A DNA stretch of 16,259 bases. Source: Pseudomonadota bacterium. GTDB taxonomy: Bacteria > Pseudomonadota > Gammaproteobacteria > Enterobacterales > Enterobacteriaceae. This document shows, in pieces, positions 1 to 8,080 of the stretch. The notes below the pieces were generated by a model. The model did not search any database. It was not told the DNA's origin and saw only the letters and a program-made list of their open reading frames with translations. Position 1 is the stretch's first letter. Each line of letters begins with the position of its first letter. The translations under genes and the position numbers were made by a program. The DNA is taken from NCBI GenBank assembly GCA_023454395.1, contig JAEYFY010000244.1:1-16259 (forward strand), given 5' to 3'.

Positions 1-1758
1 GTACAAGACTTTATGGTGTTGTTTATTTCAACACGCCGTAATGGTAACTCACTTGGTGAGATGATAAAGAAAGAGATGGGTCCTATTCCGGGTACTATCG
101 CTTTATTCGGCTGTTTCCTTATCATGATCATCATTCTTGCAGTGCTTGCGCTTATCGTGGTTAAAGCATTAGCAGAAAGCCCATGGGGAGTGTTCACTGT
201 TTGTTCAACAGTACCAATTGCCCTGTTTATGGGTATCTACATGCGCTATATCCGTCCGGGCCGTGTCGGTGAAGTCTCTGTTATCGGTATTGTATTACTG
301 ATTGCTGCGATTTGGTTTGGTGGCGTTATTGCTCACGATCCATACTGGGGACCTGCGCTAACCTTTAAAGATACAACCATCACCTTTGGTCTTATTGGTT
401 ATGCTTTTGTTTCTGCATTACTGCCAGTTTGGTTGATCCTTGCTCCTCGTGATTACTTAGCGACGTTCCTGAAAATTGGGGTTATCGTTGGGTTAGCTGT
501 TGGTATTGTTATCCTAAACCCTGAACTGAAAATGCCAGCGGTTACTCAATATGTCGATGGTACAGGACCATTATGGAAAGGGGCTTTATTCCCATTCTTA
601 TTTATCACTATCGCTTGTGGTGCCGTTTCTGGTTTCCACGCATTGATTGCTTCAGGTACAACACCTAAGCTTATCGCGAATGAAATGGATGCGCGTTTTA
701 TCGGTTATGGTGCAATGTTAATGGAATCATTCGTTGCGATCATGGCATTAGTTGCTGCATCTATCATTGAACCCGGTCTGTATTTTGCAATGAATACACC
801 ACCAGCAGGTTTAGGTATTACTATGCCGAACCTTCATGAATTAGGTGGTGAAAATACAGCAGTTATTATGGAGCAGTTAAGAGAAGTTACTGTGCATACT
901 GCTGCAACGGTGAGTTCATGGGGCTTTGTTATTTCGCCAGAAGAAATTCTACAAACAGCGAAAGATATTGGGGAGCCTTCTGTATTAAACCGTGCTGGTG
1001 GTGCGCCTACCTTAGCTGTTGGTATCGCGATGGTATTCCATAAAATCATTCCTGCTGCGGATATGGGCTTCTGGTATCACTTTGGGATCTTGTTCGAAGC
1101 GCTCTTTATTTTAACGGCGTTAGATGCGGGTACACGTTCTGGTCGCTTTATGTTCCAAGACTTGTTAGGTAACTTTATCCCTTACTTGAAGAAAACAAAC
1201 TCGTTCATTCCGGGTGTGATTGGTACTGCGGGTTGCGTAGGGTTATGGGGATATCTGTTATACCAAGGTGTTGTTGACCCATTAGGCGGTGTTAAGAGCT
1301 TATGGCCGCTGTTTGGTATTTCAAACCAAATGTTAGCAGCAGTTGCTCTGGTATTAGGTACTGTTATCTTAATTAAGATGAAACGTACTAAATATATCTG
1401 GGTGACGGTGATCCCGGCAGTATGGTTATTAATTTGTACAACATGGGCATTAGGTCTGAAACTTCTCAGTGATGATCCACAAATGGAAGGTTTCTTCTAC
1501 TTAGCAAATGAATACAAAGCGAAGATCTTAGCTGGTGGTGCTGACTTAACTGCGGCTGAAATTACCAATATGAATCATATTGTAATTAACAACTACACCA
1601 ATGCTGGCTTAAGTATTCTGTTCTTAGTGGTTGTTTACAGCATCATTTTCTACGGTTTCCGTACCGCAATGAAAGCGCGTAAAAACCCAGAAGATACATC
1701 ACAAGAAACACCGTATGTTCCTATGCCAAAAGATGTAAAAGTGTCCTCAGGTCACTAA
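1..1758 (+). CDS. btsT: BtsT pyruvate/H+ symporter, 5'-truncated by window edge
   Basis: High-affinity pyruvate:proton symporter of the inner membrane, CstA family. The frame is open from base 1, so about 585 residues are visible. E. coli BtsT is 716 residues, so roughly the first 130 lie outside the window. The visible part has many hydrophobic membrane segments and blocks I recall as near-identical to E. coli BtsT (YjiY), such as VVKALAESPWGVFTVCSTVP and FITIACGAVSGFHALI. It is closer to BtsT than to CstA: it keeps the BtsT-type loop around GITMPNLHELGGEN and the tail ETPYVPMP. The following gene is YjiX-type rather than YbdD-type, which also supports btsT. In E. coli the BtsSR two-component system induces btsT; the promoter is not in the window. 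It is followed by yjiX and yjiA in the same order as E. coli. Confidence 0.95.
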   Translation, partial: VQDFMVLFISTRRNGNSLGEMIKKEMGPIPGTIALFGCFLIMIIILAVLALIVVKALAESPWGVFTVCSTVPIALFMGIYMRYIRPGRVGEVSVIGIVLLIAAIWFGGVIAHDPYWGPALTFKDTTITFGLIGYAFVSALLPVWLILAPRDYLATFLKIGVIVGLAVGIVILNPELKMPAVTQYVDGTGPLWKGALFPFLFITIACGAVSGFHALIASGTTPKLIANEMDARFIGYGAMLMESFVAIMALVAASIIEPGLYFAMNTPPAGLGITMPNLHELGGENTAVIMEQLREVTVHTAATVSSWGFVISPEEILQTAKDIGEPSVLNRAGGAPTLAVGIAMVFHKIIPAADMGFWYHFGILFEALFILTALDAGTRSGRFMFQDLLGNFIPYLKKTNSFIPGVIGTAGCVGLWGYLLYQGVVDPLGGVKSLWPLFGISNQMLAAVALVLGTVILIKMKRTKYIWVTVIPAVWLLICTTWALGLKLLSDDPQMEGFFYLANEYKAKILAGGADLTAAEITNMNHIVINNYTNAGLSILFLVVVYSIIFYGFRTAMKARKNPEDTSQETPYVPMPKDVKVSSGH

Positions 1759-1778
1759 TTTAGGTAGATAGGTTAAAC

Positions 1779-1804
1779 CCCCGTGCTGGCTTGCCAGTAC
1801 GGGG
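1779..1804 (+). other. Intercistronic stem-loop between btsT and yjiX
   Basis: An approximately 11-bp GC-rich stem (CCCCGTGCTGG paired with CCAGTACGGGG, one G-U pair) with a tight CTTG-like loop. It ends four bases before the AGGAG ribosome binding site of yjiX. There is no T run after it, so it is not a normal terminator. It could protect the btsT 3' end or limit yjiX translation; that role is inference. Confidence 0.6.
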
Positions 1805-1818
1805 CTTAGGAGAAACTT

Positions 1819-2025
1819 ATGTTTGGTAATTTAGGACAAGCTGGAAAATATCTAGGACAAGCAGCACGTATGCTAATAGGTATTCCTGATTACGATAATT
1901 ATGTGCAACACATGAAAGATAACCATCCAGATAAGCCTGTTATGACCTATAACGAGTTTTTCCGTGAACGTCAGGAAGCCCGTTATGGTGGTGGTGATGG
2001 TAAAGGCGGTTTTCGCTGTTGCTAA
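1819..2025 (+). CDS. yjiX: YjiX/YbdD family small protein (PF04328)
   Basis: A 68-residue protein of the YbdD/YjiX family, which accompanies CstA-type pyruvate transporters across enterobacteria. Its molecular role is not settled; a supporting role in transport is inferred from the constant linkage. Visible family marks are KYLGQAA near residue 10, [13 protein letters not shown] near 22-34, [12 protein letters not shown] near 46-57 and a terminal Cys-Cys. MFGNLGQA at the start and DGKGG near the end match E. coli YjiX better than YbdD. The start is supported by AGGAG six bases upstream. It sits 60 bases after btsT and about 20 before yjiA, so the three form one operon. Confidence 0.93.
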   Translation: MFGNLGQAGKYLGQAARMLIGIPDYDNYVQHMKDNHPDKPVMTYNEFFRERQEARYGGGDGKGGFRCC

Positions 2026-2047
2026 TGATCCGAAAAGGAGATAAATG

Positions 2048-3028
2048 ATGAAACCTATTGCAGTGACAATACTGACTGGTTTTTTAGGATCAGGAAAAAC
2101 AACACTTTTACGTCATATGCTTAATGAAGAGCATGGCTATAAAATTGCCGTTATTGAAAATGAATTTGGTGAAGTACCTATTGATGACGAAATCATTGGT
2201 GATAGGGCGACTCAAATTAAAACACTGACCAATGGTTGTATTTGTTGCAGTAAATCGAATGAATTAGAAGATACGCTATTAGACTTATGTGACAGTCTAG
2301 ATCGCGGTGAAATCGAATTTGACAGATTAGTTATTGAATGCACAGGCATGGCTGATCCAGGTCCTATTAGCCAAACATTCTTTTCTCATGAGATCATCTG
2401 CCAGCGCTACTTATTAGATGGCATTATCACGCTTGTTGATAATGTCCATGCTCAGCAACAACTGGATCAATTTACGATTGCACAATCACAAATTGGTTAT
2501 GCTGACCGTATTCTGTTAACGAAAACAGATATCACACCAGCCTCTCCAGAATTAATGGCACGATTAAGACGCATTAATGCCAGAGCGCCTGTGAATACCG
2601 TGATCCATGGACAAATTGATTTAGGATTACTGTTTAACGTAAAAGGTTTTATGTTGAATGATAATCTCGATGTAAAACAGCCTCTGTTTCGTTATCAGGC
2701 TGATAAGCAAGATGACATCAATTCGATTGTACTCAAATTTGATTATCCCGTTGAGCTACAAGAAGTTTCAGACGTAATGGAAAAATTATTATTAAGCTTT
2801 GCTGATAATCTATTGCGTTATAAAGGGATCTTAAATATTAAAGATCAACCTAATCGCTTGTTATTTCAAGGTGTACAACGTCTTTATAGTGCTGATTGGG
2901 ATAGACCATGGAATGAAGATGAAACTCGCCAAAGCACATTAGTCTTTATTGGTATTCAATTACCAGAAGAAGAGATAAGAGCCAATTTTGATGCATTGAT
3001 GCCTAGCACAGAAGAGAAGGCTCCTTAA
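2048..3028 (+). CDS. yjiA: YjiA, G3E-family metal-binding GTPase (CobW/HypB/UreG type)
   Basis: Cytosolic GTPase of the COG0523/G3E group. The E. coli protein hydrolyses GTP and binds Zn, Ni or Co; a metal-chaperone role is suspected but unproven. With the second ATG as start, the 326-residue product shows a Walker A GFLGSGKTT at 11-19, the metal-binding CICC motif at 64-67, ECTGMADPGP as Walker-B-like region and TKTD as the guanine-specificity motif. The C-terminal CobW_C domain holds LLFQGVQRLYSADWDRPW, nearly as in E. coli. Two adjacent ATGs exist at 2045 and 2048. The second gives the better spacing (7 bases) from AGGAG and aligns with the E. coli start. It is the last gene of the btsT-yjiX-yjiA operon. 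Confidence 0.93.
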   Translation: MKPIAVTILTGFLGSGKTTLLRHMLNEEHGYKIAVIENEFGEVPIDDEIIGDRATQIKTLTNGCICCSKSNELEDTLLDLCDSLDRGEIEFDRLVIECTGMADPGPISQTFFSHEIICQRYLLDGIITLVDNVHAQQQLDQFTIAQSQIGYADRILLTKTDITPASPELMARLRRINARAPVNTVIHGQIDLGLLFNVKGFMLNDNLDVKQPLFRYQADKQDDINSIVLKFDYPVELQEVSDVMEKLLLSFADNLLRYKGILNIKDQPNRLLFQGVQRLYSADWDRPWNEDETRQSTLVFIGIQLPEEEIRANFDALMPSTEEKAP

Positions 3029-3040
3029 CCTAATACCCTG

Positions 3041-3119
3041 TAGTGAGTGTTAGAAAGCAGTAAGAAGTAAAGTAGTTAAGTAACCGTAGTAGTTGAAATG
3101 TAGTAGCCGTAAATAGCAG
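3041..3119 (+). other. UAG-repeat 3' UTR downstream of yjiA
   Basis: A C-poor stretch with eight TAG triplets in 76 bases (at 3041, 3051, 3073, 3087, 3090, 3101, 3104 and 3114), plus GAG at 3045 and CAG at 3058 and 3117. GTAGTAG occurs twice and AGCAGTAA occurs twice. It lies between the yjiA stop and the terminator, so it should be transcribed as 3' UTR. A weak 5-bp hairpin (CTCCT/AGGAG, 3137-3152) follows. It might be an RNA-binding site or part of a 3'-derived small RNA; no known family is recognised. Confidence 0.4.
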
Positions 3120-3178
3120 TAACGAATATTGATAAGCTCCTGACTTGAGGAGGGTCCTGTTCCTAGGATCTTATGTTT

Positions 3179-3216
3179 CACCCCATAATAACCAACATTA
3201 TGGGGTGCTTTTTTTT
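3179..3216 (+). terminator. Rho-independent terminator of the btsT-yjiX-yjiA operon
   Basis: A perfect 11-bp stem (CACCCCATAAT / ATTATGGGGTG), a 7-base loop and, after one C, a run of eight T on the plus strand. It is a strong intrinsic terminator for the operon to its left. The minus strand lacks a T run on the far side, so it does not obviously terminate cyuA. Confidence 0.93.
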
Positions 3217-3227
3217 AAATGCCTAAA

Positions 3228-4550
3228 TTAGCCATTAGCAACGGATTTATATTCCATGATCTCAATAATTTGAACATCGGTATGTTGCATTGCACGGCTT
3301 GCGAGCGCACATAGATTTTCAATTGTAGAATCAACATCATGAGCGACAATACCGTCATTACCTGTCACATAAGTGTTATCTAGAGCCATTAACACAGCTT
3401 TATAAGCTGCACTCGCTCCTGTTGAGACTTTCATCGCACAGCTATTTGAAGCGCCATCACAAATCACGCCGCTGATATCACCAATCATGCTACTAATTGC
3501 CATCGCCATAGATTCGTAACGTTCATCCATTAGCCATGCAATTGCGCCAGCTGCGCCCATTGATGCGGTTGTTGCTGCACATAACGCAGATAGCGCAGGA
3601 AATTTATGGTGAATATAAATAGCCAGCAAATGGGAAAGCATTAAAGCTCTTGCCATTTTCTCTTCGCCAACTTGTAAATATTCAGCAACCACGACAACAG
3701 GCATCGTTGCGGCAATACCTTGGTTACCAGAGCCTGAGTTACTCATGGCGGGTAAAACAGCTCCACCCATACGCGCATCAGAGGCAGCAGAAGTACGGAT
3801 CATAATCTCTGATAATAAATCTTTTGCTAATAAACCACGCTGTTGTTGGCGTTGTAAAGTTTGCCCAATATGTAAACCATAAGTATTGTTCAAACCTTCT
3901 TTTGATAGCGCATCATTTAAGTGTGCTGACTCAAGGATAAAAGAAATTTCTTCTACGGGAATTTGGGTAACAAACTGGTAAATTTCTTGAGTATTGGTTT
4001 GGGTTAATGTTTCTTTTATTTCGCAAGGTGATGCAGATTGTTCTGCGCCAGCACAAGTGTTATCAAGAACAACATGACCGTTATGAATAATTTTAACAAT
4101 ATTAGTATGGTTACCCGCAATAATGACTGTTGCGCTGTTTTCACCATCTTCAACAGTCACTTCGCTATATAGAACTTCTTGGCATGCTTTTTTAATCGAA
4201 ACATTCACAATGCCCGCGGCTAATAGTGCCTTGCTTTGCTCAATGTGTTCAGGCGTTGCATTTTTTAATACTTCTAAACCAGCTTCACTGTCGCCACCAA
4301 CGGCACCAAGGCTTGCTGCAATGGATAATCCCACCATGCCTGTACCTGGTACGGTTACGCCCATACCGTTTTTCATTAAATTAGGAGAGACTTCAGCACT
4401 AATGCGGGTAATCGCGTGTTGTAAGTAACTTGCTGCTGTTGCAGCCGCTAATGCAAGCGAAATAGGTTCTGTACAACCTAAAGCGGGTTTTACTTGTTGC
4501 TTAACTGCCGCTATCAATATTTTCCAACGAGAAGATAATTGTTCTTTCAT
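3228..4550 (-). CDS. cyuA: L-cysteine desulfidase, CyuA/YhaM (UPF0597) family
   Basis: Predicted [4Fe-4S] enzyme splitting L-cysteine into pyruvate, ammonia and sulfide. The 440-residue product closely follows E. coli CyuA (YhaM, 436 residues). It has [17 protein letters not shown] near 21-37, [20 protein letters not shown] near 55-74, [13 protein letters not shown] near 252-264, SNSGSGNQG near 270-278 and CDGASNSC at 364-371. Cys26, Cys324 and Cys364 are the likely cluster ligands by analogy with the archaeal enzyme. The chosen ATG at 4550 gives the family length; the longer frame begins at a TTG at 4583 without a ribosome binding site and adds 11 unmatched residues. In E. coli the gene follows the transporter cyuP; here no cyuP is adjacent. 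A long palindrome about 120 bases upstream may control it. Confidence 0.9.
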   Translation of the reverse strand: MKEQLSSRWKILIAAVKQQVKPALGCTEPISLALAAATAASYLQHAITRISAEVSPNLMKNGMGVTVPGTGMVGLSIAASLGAVGGDSEAGLEVLKNATPEHIEQSKALLAAGIVNVSIKKACQEVLYSEVTVEDGENSATVIIAGNHTNIVKIIHNGHVVLDNTCAGAEQSASPCEIKETLTQTNTQEIYQFVTQIPVEEISFILESAHLNDALSKEGLNNTYGLHIGQTLQRQQQRGLLAKDLLSEIMIRTSAASDARMGGAVLPAMSNSGSGNQGIAATMPVVVVAEYLQVGEEKMARALMLSHLLAIYIHHKFPALSALCAATTASMGAAGAIAWLMDERYESMAMAISSMIGDISGVICDGASNSCAMKVSTGASAAYKAVLMALDNTYVTGNDGIVAHDVDSTIENLCALASRAMQHTDVQIIEIMEYKSVANG

Positions 4551-4669
4551 TGCATGCATCCAATAAACAGTATGAGAATTCAATGGGTTATTCTATTTTT
4601 AATACAAACATCATACTGAATTTATGGGAGAAAGTTTTTTCTGAATTTACTAAGATTGTATAAAATTTG

Positions 4670-4713
4670 AGAAAATATTACCTTTCTTAACTTTAAGATT
4701 GGTAATTTTTTCT
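4670..4713. promoter_or_regulatory. 44-bp nested palindrome, probable operator upstream of cyuA
   Basis: About 18 of 22 base pairs are symmetric around 4691/4692. From outside in, the blocks are AGAAAA/TTTTCT, ATTACC/GGTAAT and TCTTAA/TTAAGA, separated by short mismatches. It lies 120 bases before the cyuA ATG. E. coli cyuA is controlled by a cysteine-sensing Lrp-family regulator, and such proteins bind long symmetric sites; that link is inference. It could also fold as a hairpin in RNA. Confidence 0.5.
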
Positions 4714-4862
4714 ATATCAAAGATAAAGCAACCGTTTTGGCTCTTTTGCAGTATTTATTGATAAAAAGAGGGGCGTTTTGTGTTTTTTTCTTAAAAAGAA
4801 GTGGTGAGAAATAAAAAAGAATGAGATGGTTTTAATATCTAATAATAAGATTAAATAAAAAT

Positions 4863-4891
4863 GCAATAGAACGAATACACAGTTCTATTGC
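4863..4891 (-). terminator. Isolated stem-loop with T-rich minus-strand tail
   Basis: A perfect 10-bp stem (GCAATAGAAC / GTTCTATTGC) with a 9-base loop. On the minus strand it is followed by ATTTTTATTTAA, so it resembles an intrinsic terminator. The dcuC terminator is already at 5186-5219, so this would end a separate short minus-strand transcript starting in 4892-5180, or be a leader structure of cyuA. Confidence 0.4.
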
Positions 4892-5185
4892 TAGTACAAT
4901 TATTATACTTAATGTGGGCTAACTCAGAATAGTTAAAATAAATGGCAATGAGTGAGTGCATTTAATATCATGTCATCATTTTAACAAAGCAAATAATAGG
5001 CGTTTTATTCTCTGATGTATAAGAATAATATCTTGTTATTTTGTTAATATTTTCATAAGTTTAATGATTTTATTTTTGTTTTTAAATGAGTGGATAAATG
5101 TATTTTTAATAAAATATAACTAATTTTTCATTTATGAAAATAACAATAAATTATCTTCATTTATTTTTAATATGTTTATTATTTG

Positions 5186-5219
5186 AAAATAACCTGAAGC
5201 AACAGCTATTGCTTCAGGT
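5186..5219 (-). terminator. Rho-independent terminator of the pepT-dcuC unit
   Basis: A perfect 11-bp stem (ACCTGAAGCAA / TTGCTTCAGGT, 5192-5219) with a 6-base loop, followed on the minus strand by a T-rich tail TTATTTTC. It begins seven bases after the transporter stop codon. Confidence 0.8.
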
Positions 5220-5226
5220 ATATTTA

Positions 5227-6594
5227 TTAATAATAGAAGATAGCAATAATAGCACTATGGAATACAAAACCTACCATAAGCGGTATTGCTGTTCTCTTTA
5301 CAACATCAAACGGCTGTAATTTTGCACCACTCGATACCGCAATGATTACACCCGCCACTGGAGACATACCTCGTCCCATATGTGACGCTTGTTGCATTGG
5401 TAAAATCATCGCGATCGGGTTTACACCCATGCTATGGGCAATTTGTGGAATAAGTTCAACGAAGGCAAGGAAAGGTGCATTACCTGAACCCATAATAATC
5501 GCGGCAGCTAATGTCACGATAGCGAAGACCAATGCCATTGCAAATGGCGGTAAGCCAACAGATTCTGCCATAACGATCAGGCTGTCTATTGCGCCACTGA
5601 CTTTAATACCATGAGCAAAAACACCCGCTGCGACTAATAATCCCACAACATTACTAAATGCAGATCCCATCCCTTTTAAGAAATGCTGGAAGCCCGCACA
5701 CACAGATTTAAAATCACGTAAGCGTAATGTTTCAATCAGCATACAAATCGCCATTGAAATCAATACAATTGTGACGACATCAAGGTGAATGCCTTCAACA
5801 AATAGGCTTGATGAACTTACTGCCATAATGATAGGTAACATTGGCAGTAAGGCATAAAAGCCGGGGACATTTTTATCACTTTTTGCTTCTTCAGACATTT
5901 TGCCTAATTGAGGCACAAATCCGGCTTTGCGATCACAATGGCGTTGCCAGAATATATGTGTAATACCGACGGCTAATACGGTAGCAATTGCCGCAGGTCC
6001 TTGGTAATAAAGCACATATTCAACAACCCCTAAATCAACCGCTTTTGCACCACGAATGGCATCAATTGCTGTTGGGGTATAAGCAACGCCCAATGAGGTT
6101 GCAATCACGCCTGCCGCGGAAGCGGGGGATAAGCCAAGCCCTATCATAATCGGGAACATTGTACCCATTAATAGAACGGCCAATCCTGTTGCTGAAGGAA
6201 TAGCAAGTTGCAAAATACTCGCGAGTAAAAATGAGAAAAATAGCAACACATAAGGTGAGCGCATATTTTTCAATGGGCGAGTTGCAACACGGACAACGGC
6301 CTCATTGGCACCAATATGATCCATATAATGTGCAAATCCCATCAGCGCCATGATCATTAAACCAAGATCAGCCGCACGGCTACTAAAGAGATCACGCATT
6401 ACTTCAAAAGGATCTAACCAGCCAATACCTGTTGTTTTGACATTTTTAGGAAGAATATCTCCCCAACCAAACATCATCGTTAGCGCCATTAAGGCTAAAC
6501 CAGCCACTAACAAAACAGGTTCGGCTTTATATCCTTTCAAGATCATTCTAGCGACAATAACAACGACAATTAAGACCGCAAGAATTTGGATCAT
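5227..6594 (-). CDS. dcuC: DcuC-family C4-dicarboxylate/carboxylate transporter
   Basis: A 455-residue inner-membrane carrier with about 12 hydrophobic segments. It matches E. coli DcuC (461 residues) in key blocks: RAADLGLMIMALMGFAHYMDHIGANEAVV near 73-101, SATGLAVLLMGTMFP near 134-148, FSNVVGLLVAAGVFAHG, and the C-terminal MGSGNAPFLAFVELIP and MSPVAGVIIAVSS. DcuC is an anaerobic C4-dicarboxylate carrier best known for succinate efflux. Family members in other contexts may move other acids, so the exact substrate is uncertain. Its ATG overlaps the pepT stop by four bases (ATGA), which implies translational coupling. This suggests that the carrier serves the same peptide or amino-acid catabolism, for example exporting acids from aspartate or asparagine peptides. 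Confidence 0.85.
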   Translation of the reverse strand: MIQILAVLIVVVIVARMILKGYKAEPVLLVAGLALMALTMMFGWGDILPKNVKTTGIGWLDPFEVMRDLFSSRAADLGLMIMALMGFAHYMDHIGANEAVVRVATRPLKNMRSPYVLLFFSFLLASILQLAIPSATGLAVLLMGTMFPIMIGLGLSPASAAGVIATSLGVAYTPTAIDAIRGAKAVDLGVVEYVLYYQGPAAIATVLAVGITHIFWQRHCDRKAGFVPQLGKMSEEAKSDKNVPGFYALLPMLPIIMAVSSSSLFVEGIHLDVVTIVLISMAICMLIETLRLRDFKSVCAGFQHFLKGMGSAFSNVVGLLVAAGVFAHGIKVSGAIDSLIVMAESVGLPPFAMALVFAIVTLAAAIIMGSGNAPFLAFVELIPQIAHSMGVNPIAMILPMQQASHMGRGMSPVAGVIIAVSSGAKLQPFDVVKRTAIPLMVGFVFHSAIIAIFYY

Positions 6595-7844
6595 GCTTTA
6601 GCTCCAGGTGCAAAGCGTTCAGCGGTGATCTTAACAACAGATTTTAAGACATCACTTGCCGCATAAAGCGACTTAACTGGCAGATATTCATAAATAGAGT
6701 GGAAGTTATGAGCGCCAGTAAAAATATTAGGGCAAGGCAGACCATTTTGAGAGAGTGCAGCACCATCATAACCACCGCGCATTGGGATTGGGCGAGGTGT
6801 AATACCATTCGCTTCATAAGCAGCCACTGCAATATCGATAGGATAGCGGTTATCACCTTGCAGGCTATTAAACACGTTGGCATAACGATCTGCTAGTTTA
6901 CAAGTGACAGAGCCTTCACCCCATAAACCTTCACAATAATCTGAGAGTTGTTTTAAAAATGCCATGCGGTGCGCATAACCTTTTTCGGTGAAATCACGCA
7001 CATCCATTTTTAATACAGTACGGGCGCTATTACCTGCTAATTGTTTTACCCAATAATAACCTTCACGGCCTTCGGTATATTCAGGTGCTTCACCGCCCGG
7101 TAACATAGCAACAAATTTATGTGCCATTAACAGTGAGTTTTTTAATTTCCCTTTGGCTGACATTGGGTGCGCTGATGCGCCTGTAAAGGTGATTTCAACA
7201 TCACCCGCATTCCAGTTTTCATACACTAATTCACCAATACCACAGCAATCTAAGGTATAGGCAAAATCAGCACCAAATTCTTTAGTATCAAAGGCTTTTG
7301 CACCACGTAAACCTTGTTCTTCATCTGGTACAAAACCAATTTTAACTGTACCGTGTTTAACTTTAGGATGTTGTTTAAAGTACTGCAGCATATCCATAAT
7401 AGAGGCGATAGCGGCTTTGTCGTCAGCACCTAATAGGCTTGTGCCATCGGTCACGATAATATCGTCATCAATATAGTTTTCTAATTCAGGAAACTCGCTT
7501 TGGCGCAGATAAATATCAAGCTCTTTGTTTAAGCAAAGGTCACCGCCTTTATAAGGTAGGATTTGCGCTTTGGTATCGTTTGTTTGTTCAGCGCTGGTAT
7601 CTAGATGACCAAAAAAGGCAACCGTAGGGACATCATAATCAAGGTTTGAAGGAAGTGTCGCTGTGACAATCGCGGTATCGCGAATTTTGATATCTTCAAC
7701 ACCTAACGCTTTTAATTCTTCCACTAATTGTAGTGCAAGCACTCGCTGACCTTCCGATGAAGGCATGATACCAGCAGCGCCATTTTCCCTGTTAGTCGTG
7801 GTGTTAACTTTTGTATAAGAAATAAAACGTTCAACGAGATTCAT
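6591..7844 (-). CDS. pepT: Peptidase T (tripeptide aminopeptidase, M20B)
   Basis: Cytosolic two-zinc aminopeptidase releasing the N-terminal residue from tripeptides. The 417-residue product keeps all metal and catalytic positions. These are HLD at His80/Asp82, LLGADDKA with bridging Asp141, PDEEQG with catalytic Glu175 and ligand Glu176, TLDCCG with Asp199, and GAHNFHS with a His near 379. The M20 dimerisation lid is present. The start at 7844 has GGAG seven bases upstream and gives the usual family length; the longer frame to 7904 adds 20 unlike residues. It diverges clearly from E. coli PepT, so it may be a second, subfamily-level PepT. Salmonella pepT is FNR-induced, but no good FNR site (TTGAT-N4-ATCAA) is visible upstream here. 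It is first in a two-gene operon with the DcuC-like carrier. Confidence 0.9.
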   Translation of the reverse strand: MNLVERFISYTKVNTTTNRENGAAGIMPSSEGQRVLALQLVEELKALGVEDIKIRDTAIVTATLPSNLDYDVPTVAFFGHLDTSAEQTNDTKAQILPYKGGDLCLNKELDIYLRQSEFPELENYIDDDIIVTDGTSLLGADDKAAIASIMDMLQYFKQHPKVKHGTVKIGFVPDEEQGLRGAKAFDTKEFGADFAYTLDCCGIGELVYENWNAGDVEITFTGASAHPMSAKGKLKNSLLMAHKFVAMLPGGEAPEYTEGREGYYWVKQLAGNSARTVLKMDVRDFTEKGYAHRMAFLKQLSDYCEGLWGEGSVTCKLADRYANVFNSLQGDNRYPIDIAVAAYEANGITPRPIPMRGGYDGAALSQNGLPCPNIFTGAHNFHSIYEYLPVKSLYAASDVLKSVVKITAERFAPGAKA

Positions 7845-7917
7845 GACAAGACTCCATTGTGTTTGATTTTTTGTATTCTCTCTATTAAAGCTTAGTTGTC
7901 TCATTTATTGGAAAGGG

Positions 7918-7940
7918 CAACACCTACTTGTTGTATCATA
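7918..7940 (-). promoter_or_regulatory. Candidate pepT -10 box with adjacent inverted repeat
   Basis: On the minus strand TATGAT (7940-7935) is followed one base later by CAACA-N6-TGTTG (7933-7918), a perfect 5-bp inverted repeat placed where transcription would begin. The -35 region (CTCTAA) is poor, so an activator would be expected. The operator reading is tentative. Confidence 0.3.
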
Positions 7941-8080
7941 AAAAAACCAGCAGGGAATTAGAGGAAAATAATTTTTTTTACAGTAATTTTTTAATGTTAA
8001 TTAATATTTAATTTTTGGTTTTTCCTTTATTAAAAAAAATCGTGTTTTGTATAGGTGAGGTTATTTTTATTTACTTTATG

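Larger units (their letters stand above)
4551..5185. other. Long AT-rich intergenic gap upstream of cyuA
   Basis: About 640 bases without a convincing gene. Short frames exist, but none has both a ribosome binding site and protein-like composition. It holds the cyuA leader and promoter region, a 44-bp imperfect palindrome (4670-4713) and an isolated stem-loop (4863-4891). The length and AT content suggest either a large control region for cyuA or the site of an unannotated small RNA. Confidence 0.6.

Noticed and set aside
1..1758. Reading the first gene as CstA
   Set aside because: The loop GITMPNLHELGGEN, the tail ETPYVPMP and the YjiX/YjiA partners fit BtsT; CstA is normally followed by ybdD.
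3041..3119. CRISPR or direct-repeat array in the UAG-rich region
   Set aside because: Motifs are 3-8 bases, irregularly spaced, with no constant repeat and spacer pattern.
4551..4583. Longer cyuA start at TTG 4583
   Set aside because: No ribosome binding site, and the ATG at 4550 matches family length and alignment.
4851..4961. 36-codon minus-strand frame in the cyuA upstream gap
   Set aside because: No ribosome binding site, runs through a perfect stem-loop, and composition is not protein-like.
5134..5319. 61-codon plus-strand frame
   Set aside because: Crosses the dcuC terminator and the dcuC 3' end in antisense; no ribosome binding site.
7845..7904. 20-residue N-terminal extension of pepT
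   Set aside because: GGAG sits in front of the ATG at 7844, and PepT proteins start at MNLVERF-like sequence.
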